A stretch of DNA of 11,123 nt, from the NCBI GenBank assembly GCA_964480945.1, contig CAYZRX010000098.1:1-11123 (forward strand). Direction: 5' to 3'. The DNA is from VGWB01 sp964480945 (GTDB taxonomy: Bacteria > Bacteroidota > Ignavibacteria > UBA10030). The notes beneath the pieces were generated by a model. The model did no database searches, had not been told where the DNA came from, and saw only the letters and a list, made by a program, of their open reading frames with translations. Shown here in pieces: positions 1-6,177 of the stretch (positions are counted from its first letter, which is position 1; the number at the start of each line of letters is the position of its first letter). Both the position numbers and the translations under genes were made by a program.

Positions 1-2
1 TT

Positions 3-569
3 GTCTCTGTCTTGTCCGCACTCAATGTCGGCAGAGGTCAAGATCAGGCGTCGGTTCTGATTGCGTACTACAGCGCGGGAGGTCACACGCGTGCGATGGC
101 AGAAGCTGTTGCGCGGGGTGCGAGATCCGTCAAGAACGTCACCGTCAAGCTTGTGACCGTGGGGGAAGCGAAGAACGCGGATGTGCTCACTGCCGATGCC
201 ATCATCCTCGGGAGTCCGGTGTACAATGCGAACGTGGCGCCGCCCGTGCAGGAGTTCATCAACCAGTGGCCATTCGACGGAGCCCGGCTCGTCGACAAGA
301 TCGGGGCGGCCTTCGTGTCGGCCGGCGGCATATCGGCGGGCGAAGAGCTAACCCAGATGAGCATGCTCCATTCAATGATGATCTTCGGGATGATCGTTGT
401 CGGCGGGCCGGAATGGACCTCACCCTTCGGAGCGTCCGCCGTAACAATGGAGGAACCTTTCAAGCCTTCAACAGGTGGAAGGGAGATCGACGATCATTTC
501 CTGAAGAAAGCAGAAGGTCTGGGAAAACGTGTTGCAGAATTGGCGGTCAAGTGGAAACGAGTTCGTTAG
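3..569 (+). CDS. WrbA-like flavodoxin-fold protein, probably 5'-partial
   Basis: A flavodoxin-fold protein related to the WrbA / NAD(P)H:quinone oxidoreductase group, expected to bind FMN and carry out two-electron reduction of quinone-like compounds. Counting from the TTG at base 12, it shows the first beta strand and phosphate-binding loop (VLIAYYSAGGHT, residues 15-26), a second flavin loop (ILGSPVYNANV, 65-75) and the WrbA-like segment FVSAGGISAGEE (101-112). At least 185 residues are present, close to the family's usual ~200. The frame stays open to the left edge (base 3), and the TTG has no visible ribosome-binding site, so the true start is probably outside the window. The upstream residues (VSVLSALNVG) could be the tail of a signal peptide, but this cannot be settled here. 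The next gene begins 22 bases downstream and also encodes a flavoprotein, so the two are probably co-transcribed. The fold is secure; substrate and location are not. Confidence 0.8.
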   Translation, partial: VSVLSALNVGRGQDQASVLIAYYSAGGHTRAMAEAVARGARSVKNVTVKLVTVGEAKNADVLTADAIILGSPVYNANVAPPVQEFINQWPFDGARLVDKIGAAFVSAGGISAGEELTQMSMLHSMMIFGMIVVGGPEWTSPFGASAVTMEEPFKPSTGGREIDDHFLKKAEGLGKRVAELAVKWKRVR

Positions 570-591
570 CAACATCCCGGGAAATCGAACG

Positions 592-1296
592 ATGATCAAG
601 AGTGCTCTCCTGTTGTCGCTGGCGGTGCTTTTGACGGCGAGGGTAGCCGGTGCTCAAGAGGAGACGAACAAACTACCCCAAATTTCAGCCATGAAGACGA
701 TCAGACTGCCTGCTCCAAACACCAAGGGAGCAACTTCTCTGGAAGAAACCTTGTTGAAGAGACGGTCGGTGAGGGCTTATTCCCAAGAGCCGCTGACGAT
801 AGAGGAAGTTTCACAACTCCTCTGGGCGGCACAGGGAATCACAGAGGGGACCCAGGGGCTACGGACCGCGCCCTCGGCGGGAGCGCTCTGCCCGCTCGAG
901 ATATACGTTGTAGCTGGGAGCATTTCGGGCTTGGCGAAGGGTATCTACAAGTATCGACCGCAGGAGCACGGGCTCGTAAAGGTCGCAGATAGCGATGCGC
1001 GGAGGGAGCTGAGCCGTGCGGCGCTCGAACAGGAATCGGTTCGTGATGCGCCGGCGGTGCTCGTCTTCTCGGCGGTGATCGAACGGACCGCAATCAAGTA
1101 TCGGACCCGGGCCGCGCGATACGTCTATATGGAAGCGGGGCATGCTGCGCAAAATGTCTTCCTGCAGGCGGCCGCATTGAACCTCGGCACGGTCACCGTC
1201 GGCGCATTCTATGATGAAGATGTGAAGAAAGTGATTGGAATGGATGCCCGGGAAAGTGCGTTATACATCATGCCCGTTGGGAGACCGAAGAAGTAG
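592..1296 (+). CDS. SagB-type nitroreductase-family oxidoreductase, exported
   Basis: A nitroreductase-superfamily protein of the SagB-type dehydrogenase group, which use FMN to oxidise or reduce small substrates. In microcin and thiazole pathways the named member, SagB, oxidises azolines to azoles. Residues 1-21 form a Sec signal peptide (hydrophobic SALLLSLAVLLTARV, then AGA before Gln22), so the protein is probably periplasmic. FMN-site features are KRRSVRAYS (56-64), TAPSAGALCPLE (92-103), YMEAGHAAQNVFLQAAALNLG (179-199) and a C-terminal LYIMPVGRPK. The length of 234 residues is normal for a stand-alone enzyme. I chose the ATG at 592 over an in-frame ATG at 529 because the signal peptide begins there and the upstream stretch overlaps the previous gene. 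The ribosome-binding site (GGGAAA) is weak. No azoline precursor peptide or cyclodehydratase is visible nearby, so a role in peptide modification is not supported. Confidence 0.88.
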   Translation: MIKSALLLSLAVLLTARVAGAQEETNKLPQISAMKTIRLPAPNTKGATSLEETLLKRRSVRAYSQEPLTIEEVSQLLWAAQGITEGTQGLRTAPSAGALCPLEIYVVAGSISGLAKGIYKYRPQEHGLVKVADSDARRELSRAALEQESVRDAPAVLVFSAVIERTAIKYRTRAARYVYMEAGHAAQNVFLQAAALNLGTVTVGAFYDEDVKKVIGMDARESALYIMPVGRPKK

Positions 1297-1339
1297 CATC
1301 GACCCGAACCTCTACAAATTGAAAAACCCAAACGATAGA

Positions 1340-1439
1340 NNNNNNNNNNNNNNNNNNNNNNNNNNNNNNNNNNNNNNNNNNNNNNNNNNNNNNNNNNNNN
1401 NNNNNNNNNNNNNNNNNNNNNNNNNNNNNNNNNNNNNNN
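1340..1439. other. Assembly gap (100 N)
   Basis: A run of exactly 100 N, the usual placeholder for a scaffold gap of unknown size. It hides the start, signal peptide and promoter of the S9 peptidase that follows. The 43 bases before it, after the nitroreductase stop, are non-coding as far as can be told, though they resemble part of an S9 gene (see findings). Confidence 0.97.
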
Positions 1440-3647
1440 TTCATGTTCTACAACACCTACTCGCTCGTCTACGGAGCGAGCGTGCGACCGACGTGGCTTT
1501 CGGGGGATCGGTTCTGGTACCGAAACCATTTCGCGGGTGGTGACGAGTTCGTCCTTGTCGACCCGTCTCGGGGGACGCGCGGGCGAGCCTTCGACCATGT
1601 GCGGGTTGCTGCGGCGCTGTCCCGAGCGACGGCCACCACGTACGAGCCGTTTCACCTCCCTTTCATGACCTTCGAGTTCTCCAGCGACGGTCAATCGATC
1701 TCCTTCGACGTTGAGAACCGCCACTTCACCTGCGATGTCCATGGTGACTCGTGCGTTATCAGCAGAAAACCGAGAGACCTTACGCCCGAGGCCTCCGTGG
1801 TCTCGCCGGACGGCATGCGTGCCGCGTTCATCCGTAACGATAACCTTTGGGTCCGCGATCTGACCACCGGCGAGGACACACCGCTCACCTCGGACGGCGT
1901 GAAGGACTTCGGGTACGCGACCAACAACGCAGGCTGGACGAAGAGCGACCGCCCCGTGCTTCTCTGGTCGCCTGACTCACGGAAGATCGCGACCTTCCAA
2001 CACGACGCGCGTGGCGCCGGCGAGATGTATCTTGTCCAGACCAAAGTAGGCCACCCGGTCCTGCAGGAGTGGAAGTACCCCCTGCCGGGCGACGACAAGA
2101 TCTTCATGATCCAACGCGTCATCATTGATCTCAACGGCCCGCGGCTCATTCGCCTCGACATGCCGCCGGACCCCCACCGGTCGAGCATCGCCGACCACGT
2201 GTACTTCAATGGAGCCTTGGCAGATGCCGAATGGAGCCCCGATGCATCGGAGCTGTACTTCCTCTCCACATCGCGCGATCATAAGCATGAGACGCTGCGC
2301 GTGGCAGACGCGAGCACCGGGAAGGTCCGTGACATCCTCGAGGAGCGGAGTAACACGTTTCTTGAGTCGGGCTTCAACAAGATCAACTGGCATGCCCTGG
2401 CGGCGACACATGAGATCCTGTGGTTTTCAGAGCGTGACAACTGGGGACACCTGTACCTTTATGACTCGCAGACGGGAAAGCTGAAGAACCAGATCACGCG
2501 CGGCAACTGGCCGGTGCTTCAGCTCCTGCGCGTCGACGAGAAGGCACGCACGATTTACTTCACAGGAGCGGGGCGCGAGCCGGGCGATCCTTATTACCGG
2601 TATTTCTACAGCATCAAGTTTGACGGGTCGGGCCTGAAGCTGCTCACGCCCGAGAATGCTGACCATGGGATTACGCTCTCGCCGTCAGGCGCCTACTTCC
2701 TCGATAGCTACTCGACGCCGCAGACACCGCCTGTCACCGTGGTTCGGGACATGACCGGCAAGATGATCGTTGAGGTCGAGAAAGCCGACATCTCCAAGCT
2801 CACCGCTGCCGGCTGGCAGCCGCCGATGTCAATCAGTGCAAAAGCACGCGACGGCAAGACCGACCTGTACGGGCTATTGTTCCGACCGACGACCTTCGAC
2901 CCGATGAAGAAATATCCCGTCGTTAACCATATCTACCCCGGCCCGCAGACGGGCAGTGTCGGAAGCCGGAGTTTTTCGGCCGCGCGGGGCGACTGCCAGG
3001 CGCTCGCCGAGCTGGGCTTCGTCGTCGTCGAGATTGACGCGATGGGTACGCCCATGCGCTCGAAGTCGTTCCATGAAGCATACTACGGCGACATGGGCGA
3101 CAACGGGCTGCCGGATCAAGTCACGGGCATGAAACAGCTCGCGGAGAAGTACCCCTGGATCCACATCGACCGAGCAGGGATCTACGGGCACTCCGGCGGC
3201 GGCTTCGCGACCGCCGACGCAATGTTCCGCTATCCGGATTTCTTCAAGGTTGGCATCTCCGAAGCGGGCAATCACGACAACCGCGAGTACGAGGACGATT
3301 GGGGCGAAAAGTGGCAGGGGCTCTTGCAGGTCGCGTCCGGGGACACGGGCAACTACGACAACCAGGCAAACCAGCTCGTGGCCAAGAACCTCAAGGGTAA
3401 GCTGCTGCTCGCGCACGGGACGACGGACAGCAACGTGCCGCCGTACAATACGCTTCTCGTGGTGAACGAGCTGATCAAGGCCAACAAGGACTTCGACCTG
3501 ATCATGCTGCCGAACCGCAACCACGGTTTTGGCAATGAGCCGTACATGGTGCGTCGGCGATGGGACTACTTCGTCAAGAACCTGTTGGGTGCCGAGCCGC
3601 CGCTGGAGTACCAGATGCACGGCGGGCAATCGATGCGCCGACGATGA
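1440..3647 (+). CDS. S9 family (prolyl oligopeptidase clan) serine peptidase, 5'-partial
   Basis: A serine peptidase of family S9 with a DPP-IV-like layout: an N-terminal beta-propeller (roughly residues 1-440, counted from the ATG at 1443) and a C-terminal alpha/beta hydrolase (about 460-734). The triad is visible: nucleophile Ser584 in GHSGGG, Asp662 in HGTTDSNVP and His694 in NRNHGFG. The Ser-Asp and Asp-His spacings of 78 and 32 residues equal those of human DPP4 (630, 708, 740). Tyr498 in IYPGPQ fits the oxyanion-hole tyrosine. The start, and any signal peptide, lie in the preceding gap; roughly 40-60 residues are probably missing. The Glu-Glu loop that anchors the substrate amino terminus in true dipeptidyl peptidases IV is absent: the region reads NNAGWTKSDRPVLLWSPDS. 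Cleavage specificity is therefore uncertain. It is paralogous to the peptidase at 9500, sharing LKNQIT in the propeller. Confidence 0.9.
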   Translation, partial: FMFYNTYSLVYGASVRPTWLSGDRFWYRNHFAGGDEFVLVDPSRGTRGRAFDHVRVAAALSRATATTYEPFHLPFMTFEFSSDGQSISFDVENRHFTCDVHGDSCVISRKPRDLTPEASVVSPDGMRAAFIRNDNLWVRDLTTGEDTPLTSDGVKDFGYATNNAGWTKSDRPVLLWSPDSRKIATFQHDARGAGEMYLVQTKVGHPVLQEWKYPLPGDDKIFMIQRVIIDLNGPRLIRLDMPPDPHRSSIADHVYFNGALADAEWSPDASELYFLSTSRDHKHETLRVADASTGKVRDILEERSNTFLESGFNKINWHALAATHEILWFSERDNWGHLYLYDSQTGKLKNQITRGNWPVLQLLRVDEKARTIYFTGAGREPGDPYYRYFYSIKFDGSGLKLLTPENADHGITLSPSGAYFLDSYSTPQTPPVTVVRDMTGKMIVEVEKADISKLTAAGWQPPMSISAKARDGKTDLYGLLFRPTTFDPMKKYPVVNHIYPGPQTGSVGSRSFSAARGDCQALAELGFVVVEIDAMGTPMRSKSFHEAYYGDMGDNGLPDQVTGMKQLAEKYPWIHIDRAGIYGHSGGGFATADAMFRYPDFFKVGISEAGNHDNREYEDDWGEKWQGLLQVASGDTGNYDNQANQLVAKNLKGKLLLAHGTTDSNVPPYNTLLVVNELIKANKDFDLIMLPNRNHGFGNEPYMVRRRWDYFVKNLLGAEPPLEYQMHGGQSMRRR

Positions 3648-3743
3648 AAGGCGCGGACGAGCTCGCTCGTGGCAGAAGGCAACGCACTCTTCCCGCGAAG
3701 CTTTGATGGTAGGTAAGAAAGAAAGGCCTGAAAGGAGGATTCT

Positions 3744-4478
3744 ATGAAATCAAAAGCGAAGAGGTCACCCGGAAAACGACTTAACCTGACGTGGTATGGA
3801 CATTCCGCTTTCCTGATGCAGGCTCCCGGTGGCAAAACCGTCCTGATCGATCCATGGCTTGACAACCCGAAAGCTCCCGCCGGAGCAAAGGAGAGCGTCA
3901 GCGCCGATCTGATTCTCATAACTCATGGCCACTCCGATCATGTCGGTAATGCTATCGAGGTTGCGAAAAGGACCGGAGCAAAGGTCTTATCGATTTATGA
4001 AATCGCCCTCTATCTGCAAAGTAAGGGCGTGACGAACGCGGAGGGGATGAACAAGGGAGGAACGATCGCCGTCGACGGCATGAACGTCACGCTTGTCGAC
4101 GCGCTTCATAGCTCAGGCATCGATGTCAGCGGCGCTGTGGTTCCCGGAGGCGAGGCGGCAGGATTCATCATCGAGTTCGAGAACGGCTTCACCGCATATC
4201 ACGCGGGGGACACAGCCGTTTTTGGGGATATGAAACTCCTTGCGAGCCTGTACAAGCCTCAGCTGGCCCTGCTTCCCATCGGCGGGCTCTACACGATGGG
4301 TCCCCGCGAAGCTGCCTATGCGTGCGGGTTGATGAAACCTCGACGCATCATCGGCATGCACTACGGGACATTCCCCGCTCTGGCCGGAACCCCCGCCGAG
4401 CTGAAAAAGTATCTCCCTGCAGCGCTGAAGAAAAACGTGACGGAGCTTCAGCCCGGTCAGCAAGTGATGATTGACTAG
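3744..4478 (+). CDS. UPF0173-type metal-dependent hydrolase (metallo-beta-lactamase fold)
   Basis: A metal-dependent hydrolase of the UPF0173 group in the metallo-beta-lactamase superfamily, similar to the L-ascorbate-6-phosphate lactonase UlaG type. The physiological substrate of most members is unknown. Metal ligands are visible: HGHSDH at residues 61-66 (H61, H63, D65, H66), His122 in DALHSS, Asp156 in HAGDT and His206 in GMHYGTF. The N-terminal LTWYGHSAF (15-23) is also characteristic. At 244 residues it is slightly longer than the usual ~225-230, because of a basic N-terminal extension (MKSKAKRSPGKR). There is no signal peptide, so it is cytoplasmic. The start is fixed by a near-perfect Shine-Dalgarno AAAGGAGG at 3731-3738, five bases before the ATG. 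It lies 96 bases after the S9 peptidase and is followed by a terminator, so it probably ends that transcript. Confidence 0.9.
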   Translation: MKSKAKRSPGKRLNLTWYGHSAFLMQAPGGKTVLIDPWLDNPKAPAGAKESVSADLILITHGHSDHVGNAIEVAKRTGAKVLSIYEIALYLQSKGVTNAEGMNKGGTIAVDGMNVTLVDALHSSGIDVSGAVVPGGEAAGFIIEFENGFTAYHAGDTAVFGDMKLLASLYKPQLALLPIGGLYTMGPREAAYACGLMKPRRIIGMHYGTFPALAGTPAELKKYLPAALKKNVTELQPGQQVMID

Positions 4479-4534
4479 CGGCAATTCTTTGCGTCTCCCG
4501 ATTTAGGATCGGCGATTCTCTTTCAACAATTCGA

Positions 4535-4574
4535 AGGAAGGGAGCAGGTGTGATCTTGCTCCCTTCTTCTGTTT
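4535..4574 (+). terminator. Rho-independent terminator after the UPF0173 gene
   Basis: GAAGGGAGCA (4537-4546) pairs perfectly with TGCTCCCTTC (4557-4566), giving a 10-bp stem with a 10-base loop. It can extend outward by a G-T and an A-T pair, and the tail TTCTTCTGTTT follows. A smaller hairpin, CCGAT-TTAGG-ATCGG (4498-4512), precedes it. Placed 56 bases after the 4478 stop, it separates the upstream genes from the unit starting at 4664. Confidence 0.75.
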
Positions 4575-4590
4575 CAGAGCGAAAGAAAGC

Positions 4591-4619
4591 TTGCATTTCG
4601 GAAAATCAAAAGCTACCAT
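4591..4619 (+). promoter_or_regulatory. Possible promoter for the cNMP-domain gene
   Basis: TTGCAT (4591-4596) and TACCAT (4614-4619) are separated by 17 bases, just downstream of the terminator and 45 bases before the start codon. The match to the sigma-70 consensus is modest (3/6 and 4/6). Position supports it more than sequence does, and the host's consensus may differ. Confidence 0.25.
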
Positions 4620-4663
4620 ACTTGCGCGACGGGTGAACAATTGATCGAACAGGAGGGTAGCTC

Positions 4664-5068
4664 ATGCCCGAGGAGCCAAACAGCGTCTTGGGAGTGAAGG
4701 GTGTGAAGAGGTACTATTCGATCGGCGATACGATCGCCCGGGCGGGGGATCCGGCCGATGGTTGGTATATCCTCCTTACCGGAAAGGTCGGTATCTTCAA
4801 GAGAGATCTCACGATTACAGAGATCGGGAGTCGCGGCACGGTGTTTGGAGAGCTGGGTTGCATCCTCAATATCCCTCGAACAGCGACCCTCCAAGCCCTT
4901 GAGCCGACGTCCGTGCTGTTCGTCCAAATGGGTGTGGACGAGGTGGTGGAGAAGCATCCGCAGTTTGCCAAGCGCATTCTACTCAGTCTGGCCGAAAGAC
5001 TTGCTAGTACGACGGAGGCATGGTGGGCGTCGGTCGAGCAATCCGGCCGTGAAACCAAGCTTCATTAG
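4664..5068 (+). CDS. Stand-alone cyclic nucleotide-binding domain protein
   Basis: A short protein made almost entirely of one Crp-type cyclic nucleotide-binding domain (about residues 15-110). It shows the early turn YSIGDTIARAGDPADGWYILLTGKV (18-42, quoted in part as the family G-D and Y-I-L-L-x-G-x-V pattern) and the phosphate-binding cassette FGEL (61-64) with PRTATLQA (71-78). Glu63 and Arg72 are in place to bind the ribose and phosphate of a cyclic nucleotide. Family members with a full Crp architecture add a helix-turn-helix for DNA; here only ~25 residues follow the domain (SVEQSGRETKLH at the end), so it is unlikely to bind DNA. It may act on a protein partner. The start is supported by AGGAGG at 4651-4656, seven bases before the ATG. 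It is first in its unit, after a terminator. The thioesterase gene begins 48 bases later in the same frame. Confidence 0.87.
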   Translation: MPEEPNSVLGVKGVKRYYSIGDTIARAGDPADGWYILLTGKVGIFKRDLTITEIGSRGTVFGELGCILNIPRTATLQALEPTSVLFVQMGVDEVVEKHPQFAKRILLSLAERLASTTEAWWASVEQSGRETKLH

Positions 5069-5116
5069 TTACTTTACGAATCCACAGTTCGTACCGTCGC
5101 GCGCGGGCAGTTCCCT

Positions 5117-5563
5117 ATGGTGCACGAATCCCTGGCGATTCTCGAGCTTGAGATCCAGGATCTCTCGAGGGGGGCGGGTGCCGGATCCACATTCCCTCCG
5201 AATTGTTTCGTGGCTATGAAGGGGGAGTTCCTGGAGTATGAGTCCCGGACGTCCCTCAAAGTCGCCTTCCCCGTTCTTGACGAAACCCTGAATCCCTTGC
5301 ACAAGATGCAGGGAGGGTTCATTACCGCTGCCTTCGACAACACCTTTGGACCCCTGAGCTATCTCGCCGCGCGATGTCCCTGCATCACTGTCGATCTCCA
5401 TACGCAGTTCATCCGGCCGGTTTCCGCCGGCGACAGGCTCACCGTGACCGCGAAGGTCGTCTCACGCAGTGCAGGCATGGTATACCTGTCCGCAACGGCA
5501 CTCGATTCGAACGGGAAACTCGTCGCGGTGTGTGCCGCAAACATGGTTCCAACAAAGCCATAG
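5117..5563 (+). CDS. PaaI-like hotdog-fold thioesterase
   Basis: A PaaI / YbgC-type acyl-CoA thioesterase, expected to hydrolyse an acyl- or aryl-CoA thioester in the cytoplasm as a multimer of hotdog domains. At 148 residues it has the usual single-domain length. The active-site region reads NPLHKMQGGFITAAFDNTFGPL (59-80, 20 or fewer residues matter: N59, Q65-G66-G67, D74). Asp74 on the hotdog helix is the likely catalytic acid or base. Many relatives have HGG where this has QGG, but the MQGG form also occurs in the family. The strand LHTQFIRPVSAGDRLTV (94-110) is also typical. There is no clear Shine-Dalgarno before the ATG at 5117. No other ATG, GTG or TTG start lies between the preceding in-frame stop and 5117, so this start is the most upstream available; translation may be coupled to the cNMP gene. 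Substrate chain length cannot be read from sequence. Confidence 0.86.
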   Translation: MVHESLAILELEIQDLSRGAGAGSTFPPNCFVAMKGEFLEYESRTSLKVAFPVLDETLNPLHKMQGGFITAAFDNTFGPLSYLAARCPCITVDLHTQFIRPVSAGDRLTVTAKVVSRSAGMVYLSATALDSNGKLVAVCAANMVPTKP

Positions 5564-5617
5564 GATGAAGAACCAAAGACGCGAAGCTTCCTCTGTGCTG
5601 GTGGAAAGGATTAGTCG

Positions 5618-6154
5618 ATGAAGATGTTCATGTTCCCCTTTGTTCTTCTGCCGGTGGCCGGTTGCAGCTTCCTCGGCATCACCAAGTATCCCCCTTTGGA
5701 GGTCGTCCCGCAGGTTGATCTCAATCGCTATACAGGTACCTGGTACGAGATCGCATCGTTCCCGGCTTGGTTCCAGAAGGGCTGTTTCTGCACGAAGGCG
5801 GAATACAGCCTGATGCCAGACGGCCTGATCAAGGTCGTCAACATGTGCCGCAAGAACGGGCCCAACGGTGAAGTCGACCGCGTCGAAGGCAAGGCGTTCA
5901 TCGTCCCCGGAAGCAACAACGCCAAGTTGCGGGTCCAGTTCTTCTGGCCGTTTCGCGGAGACTACTGGATTCTCGATCTTGACGAAAACTACTCGTACGC
6001 GGTTATCGGCGTGCCGAGCAGAGAATATTGCTGGATCCTCTCCAGGACTCCGGAGATGAGCGCGGATCTCTATCTCACGCTGGTCCAGCGCCTGAAGGAA
6101 AAAGGATTCGACGTCTCCCGCTTTCATCGCACCTTGCAGACCTGCTCTGACTGA
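5618..6154 (+). CDS. blc: Blc-type bacterial lipocalin, lipoprotein
   Basis: A bacterial lipocalin like E. coli Blc, an outer-membrane lipoprotein that binds lysophospholipids or fatty acids. Residues 1-15 form a short lipoprotein signal peptide with lipobox VAGC, so Cys16 would be lipidated and the barrel tethered to a membrane. The first lipocalin motif is GTWYEIASFP (40-49). The later conserved stretch runs YWILDLDENYSYAVIGVP (116-133), then CWILSRTP (138-145). The length of 178 residues matches Blc (177). Five cysteines besides Cys16 (56, 58, 77, 138, 176) could form disulfides; Cys56 and Cys77 are a likely pair. The start at 5618 is supported by GGAAAGGA (5603-5610), seven bases upstream; internal Met3 or Met5 are possible alternatives. 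It sits 54 bases after the thioesterase and 23 before the MFS gene, consistent with a shared transcript on lipid or acyl handling. Confidence 0.92.
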   Translation: MKMFMFPFVLLPVAGCSFLGITKYPPLEVVPQVDLNRYTGTWYEIASFPAWFQKGCFCTKAEYSLMPDGLIKVVNMCRKNGPNGEVDRVEGKAFIVPGSNNAKLRVQFFWPFRGDYWILDLDENYSYAVIGVPSREYCWILSRTPEMSADLYLTLVQRLKEKGFDVSRFHRTLQTCSD

Positions 6155-6177
6155 GACTTTTCACGCTTCGGCCGCTT

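Noticed and set aside
2874..3629. A 251-codon open frame on the minus strand inside the first S9 peptidase
   Set aside because: It lies fully antisense to the conserved catalytic domain; its sequence is low-complexity Val/Arg/Leu-rich, typical of the opposite strand of a GC-rich gene, and it has no recognisable domain.
3657..3670. Inverted repeat ACGAG-CTCG-CTCGT after the first S9 gene as a terminator
   Set aside because: Only five base pairs and no T-tract follows; the downstream gene could be on the same transcript.
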